A stretch of 64,000 nucleotides of DNA from Candidatus Woesearchaeota archaeon (GTDB taxonomy: Archaea; Nanobdellota; Nanobdellia; Woesearchaeales; JABIAG01). A program made the translations under genes and the position numbers. Positions 25,897 through 34,454 of this stretch are shown here, in pieces (the first letter of the stretch is position 1; each line of letters starts with the position of its first letter). The DNA is taken from the NCBI GenBank assembly GCA_018653365.1, contig JABIAG010000001.1, forward strand, positions 570,586 to 634,585, given 5' to 3'. The notes under the pieces were generated by a model, which was not told the origin of the DNA, searched no databases, and saw only the letters and a list, made by a program, of their open reading frames with translations.

Positions 25897-27087
25897 ATGA
25901 TAAATAATGTTAAAGGAACAACAGACTTCATGCCAAAGGAAGAGGCATCCAAACAAAAAGTGTTTGATAATTTGAAAACTGTTGCACAAAAATTTGGATT
26001 TAGACAAATTTGTACTCCAATCATTGAAAGTTTTGAATTACTAGCGCAAAAACAGGGAGATGAAATTAGAAAACAAATATTTACTCTCGAAAAAAAAGGA
26101 AAAGAAGAATTAGCAATGAGAGCTGAGTTCACACCCTCCTTTGCAAGACTGTTTATTTCCAATCAAAAAGAGTTAGCAAAACCAATAAAATGGTTCAGTA
26201 TTGACCGAGTGTGGCGATATGAAAAACCACAAGCAGGTAGAGAAAGAGAGTTCTACCAATTTAACGTTGAATTATACGGAAGCGGCGAAGCAATAGCTGA
26301 CGCAGAAATAATTAGTTTAGCAATTGAAAGTCTAAAAAGTCTAGGATTAAAAGAAAAAGACTTTATCGTAAATGTTAACAACCGAAAAGTACTACAATCA
26401 TTAATAGAAAACTTTGTTAGCTCAGATATTGACGAAGTAATTAGAGTAATTGACAAAAAAGACAAGGTTTCTCCTGAAGACTATAAAGAAATGCTAAAAG
26501 AGGTAGGCGTAGAACAGGTAGATAAACTAATCAAAACATTAGAAGAAACAGATGTGAATAAAGTAAAAGGCGCTTCAGAATTAAAATCAGTACTAGATCT
26601 ATTACCTTATGACTGCGTTAAGATGAGTCTAACCACTGCACGTGGACTTTCGTATTACACTGGAACAGTATTTGAAATATTCGATGTCAACGGTAAATTC
26701 AGAGCGCTATGCGGTGGCGGAAGATATGACAATATGATAGAACAATTTGGCGGACAACCAACCCCTGCAACAGGATTTGGAATGGGATGGTCAACCATAT
26801 CACTATTATTAGCAGATAAAAACCTATTGCCTGACGAAGAGTTAGGTCCGGACTATTTTATTGCAGTACTAGAGGAAGAAAGAGAGGCAATGAAATTAGC
26901 AGCAAAACTAAGACAACACAACACAGTAGTTGTTAATCTAGTTAGCAAAAATGTTGGCAATCAGATGAAATATGCCAATTCTCTTGGAGCAAAGAACGTA
27001 ATAGTTTTAGGACCAGAAGAAGTTAAAAGTAAAAAGTATAAAGTCAAAAACATGCAAGCAGGAACAGAAAAAAGCATGAACTTATAA
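25897..27087 (+). CDS. hisS: Histidyl-tRNA synthetase
   Basis: A class II synthetase charging tRNA-His, 396 residues. Motif 1 lies near the N-terminus (VKGTTDFMPKEE...FGFRQICTPIIE). Motif 2 is RVWRYEKPQAGREREFYQFNVE. The HisA motif is RGLSYYTGTVFE and motif 3 is TPATGFGMGWS. A compact C-terminal anticodon-binding domain follows (YFIAVLEEEREAM..., NVIVLGPEEV). The short C-terminus is within the family range. AAAGTTTTTATAG about 28 nt before the ATG is the likely TATA box. Confidence 0.94.
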   Translation: MINNVKGTTDFMPKEEASKQKVFDNLKTVAQKFGFRQICTPIIESFELLAQKQGDEIRKQIFTLEKKGKEELAMRAEFTPSFARLFISNQKELAKPIKWFSIDRVWRYEKPQAGREREFYQFNVELYGSGEAIADAEIISLAIESLKSLGLKEKDFIVNVNNRKVLQSLIENFVSSDIDEVIRVIDKKDKVSPEDYKEMLKEVGVEQVDKLIKTLEETDVNKVKGASELKSVLDLLPYDCVKMSLTTARGLSYYTGTVFEIFDVNGKFRALCGGGRYDNMIEQFGGQPTPATGFGMGWSTISLLLADKNLLPDEELGPDYFIAVLEEEREAMKLAAKLRQHNTVVVNLVSKNVGNQMKYANSLGAKNVIVLGPEEVKSKKYKVKNMQAGTEKSMNL

Positions 27088-27588
27088 TTACCTTCTTTTA
27101 TACAAATTCAAGAAAGACTTAAGTTTATTCTTCAATATTCTAGTATCATTAGCAAGTTCTCCACTAAAATCAGCAACGTGCATCTTGTAAACAAACTTGT
27201 CAACCATAGTACGCAAGAACATCATCCAAGGAAATGCTTCCCATTTACCCTCATAATCTTTTAAAATAAATGAACGAAATCTTACTTTAAGATCCGCCTG
27301 TTGAAGCGTCCTTTTCTTACCTTGTAATTCAATTTCGATATTCTCAATATTTCGAATTGTGATTTCCATATTCATATTTAGTTTAACATAATCAGAAACG
27401 GTCTTGAACGGTTCTAACTCTAATTCCATGTACCATTCATCTTTATTCTTCTTTTCATACTGTCTTTTTTCATTCTTATCATAATGATGTTCCTTAAAAA
27501 AAGAATCCATTAACATATAAAACTCTTTTAATTCAAAAGGACCAGAATACTCAACAAATTCGTCATACACAACATAATCTTTAATCAT
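27088..27588 (-). CDS. DPANN-type unknown protein, 166 aa (paralogue of the next gene)
   Basis: Soluble, rich in Lys, Tyr and Phe, with an N-terminal FELKEFYMLMDSFFKEHHYD segment and a central beta-rich part (WYMELELEP, KLNMNMEITIRN). The C-terminus is helical and aromatic. The protein at 27590-28090 shows the same order (FDLDKLYAVMRKWYKDRKY, LELEWSG, GKEKTL...), so the pair arose by duplication. The ATG at 27588 follows the upstream stop by one base and is preferred to a GTG at 27600. Function unknown. Confidence 0.6.
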   Translation of the reverse strand: MIKDYVVYDEFVEYSGPFELKEFYMLMDSFFKEHHYDKNEKRQYEKKNKDEWYMELELEPFKTVSDYVKLNMNMEITIRNIENIEIELQGKKRTLQQADLKVRFRSFILKDYEGKWEAFPWMMFLRTMVDKFVYKMHVADFSGELANDTRILKNKLKSFLNLYKRR

Positions 27589-27589
27589 T

Positions 27590-28090
27590 CTAGAAAGCAC
27601 CTCTTGCAGTAGTTGAATCTAAAACTTCCTTAATCTTATTCTGAAAATCAACTAATTCATAATACAAACGATCTGGCCAAACAATCATATAGTAATAAAA
27701 TAAAACAAACTTCTTTAAGAATTTTTCTAAAGCGCAAAGTACGGGTGTGTTAAATCTTTCAGAATAATCATAGATCATAGTTGCAGTAAGAATAATCTGA
27801 ATACGAGCGTCGACCAGGGTTTTTTCTTTACCACCTTTCTTAACCTTAACTTCCTTGTGATACCACGAATGAAAAGCCATGTTTACCTTAGCTTGCCTAT
27901 AACCTGTCTCTTTTCTCGTGCCACTCCATTCCAATTCCAATTCTGGAGGTTTAAACTTATGAACGTCTTCTTGAAAGAAATACTTTCTATCTTTATACCA
28001 TTTACGCATAACCGCATAGAGTTTATCAAGATCGAAAGTTCCACCATGTCGTAACTCAAATGTTGCCACATGCATCTCGTCCTTAGCCAT
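27590..28090 (-). CDS. DPANN-type unknown protein, 166 aa (paralogue of the previous gene)
   Basis: First gene of the two-gene unit. It is similar in length and motif order to the protein encoded just downstream: an N-terminal FDLDKLYAVMRKWYKD helix, then an LELEWSG strand, GGKEKTLVDARI, and a C-terminal helical region with aromatic residues. The two products may form a heterodimer. No enzyme motif is seen. Confidence 0.6.
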   Translation of the reverse strand: MAKDEMHVATFELRHGGTFDLDKLYAVMRKWYKDRKYFFQEDVHKFKPPELELEWSGTRKETGYRQAKVNMAFHSWYHKEVKVKKGGKEKTLVDARIQIILTATMIYDYSERFNTPVLCALEKFLKKFVLFYYYMIVWPDRLYYELVDFQNKIKEVLDSTTARGAF

Positions 28091-28134
28091 ATTAGTAGAT
28101 TGAAGAAAGAGGTATTTAAACTTTTCTATGAGCT

Positions 28135-28148
28135 CAAGCTCAGAACTA
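28135..28148. repeat. Inverted partial copy of the GTTCTGAGCT repeat core
   Basis: CAAGCTCAGAACTA reads AGTTCTGAGCTTG on the other strand, matching the central GTTCTGAGCT of the 33-bp repeat. It lies between the nucleotidyltransferase stop and the paralogue pair. Confidence 0.35.
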
Positions 28149-28183
28149 GGTTAAACTAAAATAAATTTAAGAAAAAAAGAAAT

Positions 28184-30037
28184 TTAAAAAGTAATTAATA
28201 CTTCTGACTCAGAACCATAACGCTTTTTCAGATCATCAAAGATTGGTTGTTTGATAAAAACCTTCTCAGGAATTTTCATATCAACTAATGCTTTTTCTAA
28301 TTCTGCAAGAGTGGCTTTCTTCTCACCAGAAATTGAACCGTCCTTATTAATCTTAGCTACCTTAATCTCCTTGGTTTTAGCATCAATATCATCAACAATA
28401 AATGCTTTATCACCCAAAAGTGTAACTTCAGCAAACTTGTCACCATGTTTAATTCGGATTTTGGTTTTAGCAATTTCTTTTCCTCTAGCTCTGTTAACAT
28501 AGTCCATTATGGCACGCATAAGTTGAGGAACCTCTCGCTTAACCTTTTCAACTTCAGCCTTGGTAAGCTTATTCTTCTCATAATCCGCTTTGGCTTTTGA
28601 TAACTCTTTGAAGATTCTTAATGCCTTCTGAGAAATTTTACCCGTAGTGATAAGATTGTTCTTAAACTTCATCTCAACATCTTCATCTTTGATATTTTCA
28701 ATTCCATCAAGTTTAAGTGCATCACGCATAGAGTCTAGAACGTCTTCATAAACTTTAGCAACAGAATCTTTCTCATTCTCTTGTTGGATTTGTTCGAAAA
28801 GCTTTTTTATCCTTTCCAAGTATTTTCTTGCACCTTTCATCAAATCATCAAGTTCTTTACCAGAAAGATCTAATTTAGGATTGTGTTCCATATCCTTTCT
28901 AGTTTTAATTATTTTTTCAAGAATTTTAACATACTCATCTTCGAGTAATTTTTCCTTCTTAACAAAAATATCCCTAAGTAATTCAGGAGTTTCTTTTGGC
29001 GTAGGCGGTGGAAGACCATACAACATTAAAGCCGCTTGTGAAGGGTTTAAAGTTGCCCAAAACATATCTTCCATACCCATCTCATTAATTTTGAATTGCA
29101 TTCGTTTAAGCATTTGCTCACCCGAATTCATGTGCAGATCTATGCTTTCCTGAGAAGGTTTAACCTTACCCATCTTAAGAAGCATCTTAAGAGGCATAAA
29201 AGTACCCTTATCAAAGAAAGGAATACCATCTCTCAAAAAAGTAAAGTAAACAGGATTTGCTTCCTTAACACCATCCCAGAAATCAGTAAGAATCCAGACC
29301 TGAATGTTAATTTTATTCTTAATTCCAGTAATCATACCTGCTTCAGTACCCATACCAAGAATTATTGCTCTAAGCTTTTCTCTAAGTTCAACTCGAGTCA
29401 TTTTCTTAACATCAGTATCATCAATAATAATACAAACATCAATATCAGATTTTTCAGTGGCTCTACCCTGAACTAAGGAACCTGCTAAAACATATGAAAC
29501 AATATATTTTTCAAACTTCTTTAACACCATAGACTTATGCACTAAAGAAATCTTAATAGCTGCCAACATACCCTTATCAAAAATGTGATGTCCTGCAGAA
29601 ATTAGTTGTACTAAATCATACTTGCCATCATAACAATTTTGCCAAAGTTCTTCTAAAATAACTACATCAGGAATGATGTTTTTATCAACTTTCGCTGCAA
29701 CTTCTTGCAACTTTTTCATCATATCTTCACGAAACTTAAACTTTTCATGAATTTTTAGGTGAGAATCATCAGTTAATAACATGATATCAATCAACTCTTT
29801 CTTATCCTTTCTAGGAGGAAGAACTGACATTCCAATAAACTTTTTTGATGCCTTCATAGCTTCAGCTTTAAATTTATCAATATTCTTTTTATTTGCTTTA
29901 TAGAATTTTTCTGCAGCTTCAGGATCTAGATCTTCTTTAGTAGGCATTTGAGGCATTTGTCCAGGCAAAGGCATATTCATAGGCATACCCATAGGCATTT
30001 GTCCAGGCAAAGGCATATTCATCTTTTGTTCAACCAT
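28184..30037 (-). CDS. Nucleotidyltransferase-fold protein with helical (HEPN-like) and C-terminal domains, 617 aa
   Basis: The N-terminus is a Met/Pro-rich repeat (NMPLPGQMP twice). A helical region precedes a polymerase-beta-like nucleotidyltransferase domain at about 195-290 with GSLVQGRATEKSDIDVCI (hG-S...DhD). After FLRDGIPFFDKGTFMPLKMLLKMGKVKPS comes a helical region resembling HEPN (FWATLNPSQAALMLYGLPPPTP), then a beta-rich C-terminal domain. The NTase and helical parts are shared with the 269-aa protein at 50264-51073. The start is marked by AGGAGGA. The nucleotide-transfer target is unknown. Confidence 0.68.
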   Translation of the reverse strand: MVEQKMNMPLPGQMPMGMPMNMPLPGQMPQMPTKEDLDPEAAEKFYKANKKNIDKFKAEAMKASKKFIGMSVLPPRKDKKELIDIMLLTDDSHLKIHEKFKFREDMMKKLQEVAAKVDKNIIPDVVILEELWQNCYDGKYDLVQLISAGHHIFDKGMLAAIKISLVHKSMVLKKFEKYIVSYVLAGSLVQGRATEKSDIDVCIIIDDTDVKKMTRVELREKLRAIILGMGTEAGMITGIKNKINIQVWILTDFWDGVKEANPVYFTFLRDGIPFFDKGTFMPLKMLLKMGKVKPSQESIDLHMNSGEQMLKRMQFKINEMGMEDMFWATLNPSQAALMLYGLPPPTPKETPELLRDIFVKKEKLLEDEYVKILEKIIKTRKDMEHNPKLDLSGKELDDLMKGARKYLERIKKLFEQIQQENEKDSVAKVYEDVLDSMRDALKLDGIENIKDEDVEMKFKNNLITTGKISQKALRIFKELSKAKADYEKNKLTKAEVEKVKREVPQLMRAIMDYVNRARGKEIAKTKIRIKHGDKFAEVTLLGDKAFIVDDIDAKTKEIKVAKINKDGSISGEKKATLAELEKALVDMKIPEKVFIKQPIFDDLKKRYGSESEVLITF

Positions 30038-30138
30038 TTTTACTATCCTCCTGATAGTGCTAATACTATCGTCTTTACTACTGAAACCCAGGTATATTTA
30101 TAAAGATATATTTCCTAGAATATAGGTTAGTGGGACAA

Positions 30139-30897
30139 TTAAATCAGCTTACTAATTACGTATTTTCGAGCAGAAGTGAACAAATACAACAACAAGATTG
30201 CAATTAGTAAAGCAGGAAGAATTGCAGATAAGCCCCACAAAATAAGCAAAGAAACAAGTACCAGAACTATGGGCAAAAACAATTTTGGCAAGGTCTTAAC
30301 TCCATGTTTCAAAGATTCAGTTAAAGCTCGGTAAATTCTCTTATGATGTAAAAAAGATTGGTAAGCAAACATACCAAAATATGCCATGATTAAAAACAGA
30401 ATCAGATTAGCATAAACCATAATTGAATATAATATTCCAACACCTGGATTAGTTTGAAAAGCAGATGAGAGTGTAAATAAGGGAAACATAAAGATTATAA
30501 TAAGTGGAAGCCAGACAATAAACCAAACAAAATTTAATAGTGTAAATTTTAGGTATTTTTTTAGCTTAAATGATTTATTAAAAAGCCTATTCCAAACAAG
30601 ATTTCTTGCAAGAGAAAAACCAAAAAGCAAAATCAAAACAAACGCAGTTGTCAACATTACAAAAAAGAAGAAAAATACCTTAAAATGGCTCACTAAACTA
30701 TTTAACCCCAACAAATCATCCCCTCCAGATAATGTTGAAAATGAATTCGTAACTGCAACAGACTTGGCATTCAATATACCAATCCAACCAAAAGCAGCAC
30801 CAACAATAATTAAAAGAAAGATTAGTTCAACTAAAAATATGTAGATAAAATCACGATCTAATTTAAACGAATTAAAAAAAAGTTTAATCTCTTTCAT
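30139..30897 (-). CDS. Six-helix membrane protein, 252 aa
   Basis: About six transmembrane helices (roughly 18-40, 70-98, 115-140, 150-175, 200-222 and 225-245) with basic cytoplasmic loops. The N-terminal LFFNSFKLDRDFIYIFLVELIFLL suits an integral permease-like or scaffold protein. No substrate motif is recognised. Confidence 0.6.
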   Translation of the reverse strand: MKEIKLFFNSFKLDRDFIYIFLVELIFLLIIVGAAFGWIGILNAKSVAVTNSFSTLSGGDDLLGLNSLVSHFKVFFFFFVMLTTAFVLILLFGFSLARNLVWNRLFNKSFKLKKYLKFTLLNFVWFIVWLPLIIIFMFPLFTLSSAFQTNPGVGILYSIMVYANLILFLIMAYFGMFAYQSFLHHKRIYRALTESLKHGVKTLPKLFLPIVLVLVSLLILWGLSAILPALLIAILLLYLFTSARKYVISKLI

Positions 30898-30931
30898 AAA
30901 TTAGAATTAATACAGAAATTAATAAATGTTT

Positions 30932-31063
30932 TTATTTACCTACTTTAGGCAGACTTCCACCCCTAATAAAAAAAGGCCTATTTCTACTAACCATGATAGT
31001 TTCTTGATCCTTTCTTAGATCCAAAGAAGTATAATACAGAGCTTTTTTTAGTTTAAATTCCAT
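30932..31063 (-). CDS. Small basic protein, 43 aa
   Basis: The frame reads MEFKLKKALYYTSLDLRKDQ...VSRNRPFFIRGGSLPKVGK. It fills an otherwise empty 230-nt gap. Read on the minus strand, TTTATATACG (31092-31100) is centred about 32 nt before the ATG, which fits the leaderless promoters elsewhere in the window. Composition (basic, with aromatic residues) looks protein-like. The family is not recognised. Confidence 0.5.
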   Translation of the reverse strand: MEFKLKKALYYTSLDLRKDQETIMVSRNRPFFIRGGSLPKVGK

Positions 31064-31091
31064 TTGATAGGCTTAAATTAATGTAAACACG

Positions 31092-31100
31092 TATATAAAT
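31092..31100 (-). promoter_or_regulatory. TATA-like box of the 43-aa protein
   Basis: ATTTATATAC on the minus strand lies about 30 nt before the ATG at 31063. Confidence 0.4.
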
Positions 31101-31128
31101 GTTTCTAAAAAATCATGATGGGTTGTGC

Positions 31129-34100
31129 TTAAATAACTCTGAAGTCCCCATTACTAGTTTGCTCAACTCTATCTTCGGTTTCAACAGGAACCGTTGTTGG
31201 CGCAGAAGAAGAAACATCAACAATAGTAGTACAAACTTCAGATACTTCTTCATAGAATGCATCCACTGGTTGCTCGCCAGGGAAAGTAATACAAACCTGA
31301 TTATAATTGTAAGATGAATAAGCAGCAAAAGAATCATCACCAGCATAAGAAATTTCATCTCCACTATCCATAGTGTCAGACTCAGTGAATAAGTTTATAG
31401 TTCTCTGACCCCTAAACTGAATGTTAAACTCATAATCAACATCACCTCTTGCATTACGTGAATACCTTGAACGTTCATTACTAATTTCTCTGCCGGCCTT
31501 CTTAACAATGTTCCAGGTATCTTGTTCCTCACCAGATAACACATCAGGATCTAAACCAGCATCTCTAGCAACCAAACCAGAAGAATCACTATCACTATCC
31601 CCAAAAATGCTCGAACTTTCGGGCTTTGAAGGATTTCTTAAGAAAAATGAAACTCTATACAACCAACTATTGCCTTCAGGAGTTTGAATAAATTGTTTAG
31701 TAGCATAAATAGAAGCTGCCTGAGTTAACAACCCCTCCTCATTAAATGAAAACATAACATCCTGGCCAGATTCAACATCTGCACTAGCCGAACAAATAGC
31801 CTCACTCCAATATTCAGAACCTAAAAAGGCATCGTGAAACATCTTATCAACATCAAAACGCCAATCAGCAAAATCATCCTCCATTCCAAAAATAGATGAT
31901 AACTGTGACCAAGCAACACCTGCCTGACCAGCACTCATTAAATGATCCCAATTTTCCTTATGAAAGGCACGCTCAATTGTGGAAGCTTTACAAGCTTCAG
32001 GCACAAGATCTACACAAGAATAACCAACATCCCCAAACTCGATTCTAGCCTCAGGTTGTCCATCCCCATTTGCATCAAGAGTGAAATGCGTCAATACACC
32101 ATCTTGAATATTGTTATTACTTCCTTTCTCATCAAAATACTCAGTACGCCAAACCGGTTGATTACCAGGAACATCACCACCAGAAACAACGGTTAAAAAC
32201 CTTCTTCTGACAACCAAACCAGTATCACGATTTATAAGTGTCGCAGAACCATCCCGCCCTTTAATAAGTTCATAACCCGTTTCAGAAGTATCTCCATCTA
32301 CTGCTCGATCTCCCCCCAACGTTTCTCCACGACCCTTAGCAGCCACAGCACGAGCTGCAGCATCCGAAGTTTTGTAAAAACCACTAATCTTAGTAATATC
32401 AAAATCACCAAAAAGTGCAATATCATTAACACCCGTCTGATCAGTAAAACCAATAAGAGCACCATCTTTCTTAACCTCAAAAATTCCAGGTTTGCCATCA
32501 ACAGGAGCATACCTATATCCCGTATCTGCAACTTGTGTACCCCACGGACCCGCAGGAACAGCAGGAGCACCAGCAGCAGTAGACCCGGTTGAACTCCCCC
32601 CCTTCAAAACCGTTCGAGCCCCTTGAAGTGCAATACCTAAATACGCTTGAGCAGTTTCTCCAACAGAAGTAACTGCAGTTCGCAAAGCTCCCATCTCCTC
32701 ATCAGAAGCAGAATCACTAAATTCAACAAAATTATGCTCTCCTGGTTTAGAAGAAGTTACCTTATATGCACCTTCAACCTCATGCCCTGCACTTTGTACG
32801 GTCATCATATCTAGATCTGCATGATATGTGGAATAAGGTTCACTATTATCCGGAATGGTAGAATGCCACGCATTACCATAAAAATGAACCCGATTATTCG
32901 CCAAATCATACGTCCCAGGAAAACTTTCAGCCTCACCAGCATCATAATACTCCACAGGGGGCGGAGAAGATCTCGTTCTTGAAGTAGGATCTTGTTGAGC
33001 TACCTGTTGAACATCACGTGGAGCAGAAGATAAACCCCCCTCCGATTCAGCAGGCAATAATGGGGCCATAGGACCATTATCAAAGGCAGAACTCGGTATC
33101 GGACCGTTTGCAGCAGCAATTCTTGCTTGTTCTTCAGCAGAAGTGAAACCTGCGTCCACCTCTTCGTCACCCCAACCAAAATTACGCATAAGCCCTCCAA
33201 CAAATCCTCCCGTAGTGTGCTTCACATTAGTGGCTGAACCCAAATATCCTTCATCACTAGGACTTGTACCTTCCCAAATTCGTATTTGATCGGGACTGTT
33301 TTGAATAACATAATCGCGCCCATTAAGAGAAACCGTTTGATACGCTGCAGGAGTACGTCCGGTATTAAGCGTGGTTGTTGGTGAACCAGTAGGATTAAGA
33401 TCAATCAAACCAGAGGAAGAACCATCCGCAAAAAGTATGTTGATCTGACCCGCTGTGCCATCATTCTGAAAATTTACTTGACTAATGGGTTGTGTATTTG
33501 TAACCTGGGGAGCGCTTGCACTTTCAAGATTAAGTCGCGCATTAACAGCATCCTCTGCTGCAGCATCCACATGCGAATCCGCAGACCTAGCAGGACCTGA
33601 ATTGTCCACATCACTACCAGAAAAAAGTGCTTCGAGATTATCCAATGCAGCTTCATCCGAATCAGAAGCCCTTGCTTCACCATCAAGCAATGCTTGAAGT
33701 TCTTCTTGATCAGCCCTTAGAGGTGCAACAACAAGAAATCCCCCACTATCTGTTGTAATAGCACGAGGTGTGCTGCCTGTAACACCAACACTTGCAGCAA
33801 CCATATTATTATAATTTTCACCAGGGCGCCCCAAGTTTAAAACTTGCATATTCGCCGCATCATTATCCGCCAAATGTCCCTTCAGTGAAGGATTTGCACG
33901 ATCTTGAAACTCCATATAAGTAAACGCATCACTAGCAGCATTAACAACCACGACCCGTCCCGTTTGTTCCCAAACCACCCCATTAGTATCTGTCACTGTT
34001 TTTTTATCAACTCCAATTGCACTCACATCATCAAGTACGTGATCATAAATTCCCTCCAAGGTTCTTTGATCACTAAACCGTTCAATATCTTCTTTTTCTT

Positions 34101-34170
34101 TACAAGAAGTAAATACTAAAAGTGAAACTAGTAAAAGTATGGTTAATGTGATTAGTGTTTTGGTTTTCAT
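31129..34170 (-). CDS. Large secreted lipoprotein-like surface protein, 1013 aa
   Basis: The last gene of the four-gene envelope operon. Its N-terminus is a secretion signal with a lipobox-like end (LLVSLLVFTSC), so C23 could be lipid-modified. The first 570 or so residues are Ser/Asp/Ala/Gly-rich and weakly ordered. The C-terminal 350 form a more conserved-looking globular part (YSCVDLVPEACKAS, WRFDVDKMFHDAFLGSEYW, NSWLYRVSFFLRNP, FNIQFRGQRTINLF). The start overlaps the 95-aa gene by 4 nt. Family not recognised; an exported structural part is inferred. Confidence 0.68.
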   Translation of the reverse strand: MKTKTLITLTILLLVSLLVFTSCKEKEDIERFSDQRTLEGIYDHVLDDVSAIGVDKKTVTDTNGVVWEQTGRVVVVNAASDAFTYMEFQDRANPSLKGHLADNDAANMQVLNLGRPGENYNNMVAASVGVTGSTPRAITTDSGGFLVVAPLRADQEELQALLDGEARASDSDEAALDNLEALFSGSDVDNSGPARSADSHVDAAAEDAVNARLNLESASAPQVTNTQPISQVNFQNDGTAGQINILFADGSSSGLIDLNPTGSPTTTLNTGRTPAAYQTVSLNGRDYVIQNSPDQIRIWEGTSPSDEGYLGSATNVKHTTGGFVGGLMRNFGWGDEEVDAGFTSAEEQARIAAANGPIPSSAFDNGPMAPLLPAESEGGLSSAPRDVQQVAQQDPTSRTRSSPPPVEYYDAGEAESFPGTYDLANNRVHFYGNAWHSTIPDNSEPYSTYHADLDMMTVQSAGHEVEGAYKVTSSKPGEHNFVEFSDSASDEEMGALRTAVTSVGETAQAYLGIALQGARTVLKGGSSTGSTAAGAPAVPAGPWGTQVADTGYRYAPVDGKPGIFEVKKDGALIGFTDQTGVNDIALFGDFDITKISGFYKTSDAAARAVAAKGRGETLGGDRAVDGDTSETGYELIKGRDGSATLINRDTGLVVRRRFLTVVSGGDVPGNQPVWRTEYFDEKGSNNNIQDGVLTHFTLDANGDGQPEARIEFGDVGYSCVDLVPEACKASTIERAFHKENWDHLMSAGQAGVAWSQLSSIFGMEDDFADWRFDVDKMFHDAFLGSEYWSEAICSASADVESGQDVMFSFNEEGLLTQAASIYATKQFIQTPEGNSWLYRVSFFLRNPSKPESSSIFGDSDSDSSGLVARDAGLDPDVLSGEEQDTWNIVKKAGREISNERSRYSRNARGDVDYEFNIQFRGQRTINLFTESDTMDSGDEISYAGDDSFAAYSSYNYNQVCITFPGEQPVDAFYEEVSEVCTTIVDVSSSAPTTVPVETEDRVEQTSNGDFRVI

Positions 34171-34454
34171 TTTTTGGTTATTAACCCATATGCTTTTCCT
34201 GACTTAAATATTTTTACAATACCTTCAAGTACATCAGTACCTGCATAACCTGAAATAAAAGGAAGCCGCCAATCAAAAAAGTTCAACAACATCCCAGTAA
34301 CCATTCCAATTAGTACTCCAAATAATGCAGTGAGTAAAAAATGTTTGACATCTAATTTTTTCTTTTCTTTAATTGCTTTAAACACTCCAACAATAGCTCT
34401 TAACAATCCACCAGCACCACCAAACAAAGCAGCAAGAGCAAGTTCTAGAGCCAT
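34167..34454 (-). CDS. Small membrane protein of the surface operon, 95 aa
   Basis: Two hydrophobic segments (about 3-20 and 40-60) flank a basic loop (KAIKEKKKLDVKH), followed by DWRLPFISGYAGTDVLEGIVKIF. The layout is holin-like or pore-like, but homology to holins is not claimed. It overlaps both neighbours (1 nt and 4 nt), so it is translated with the giant surface proteins and is probably a membrane component of the same apparatus. Confidence 0.65.
   Translation of the reverse strand: MALELALAALFGGAGGLLRAIVGVFKAIKEKKKLDVKHFLLTALFGVLIGMVTGMLLNFFDWRLPFISGYAGTDVLEGIVKIFKSGKAYGLITKK

Noticed and set aside
28184..30037. MNT/HEPN toxin-antitoxin system
   Set aside because: The nucleotidyltransferase and helical domains are on one chain, with no small partner gene; the protein is too large for that class.
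34167..34454. Phage holin, suggesting a provirus
   Set aside because: The layout is holin-like, but no capsid, terminase, integrase or portal gene is in the window, and the gene is embedded in a surface operon.
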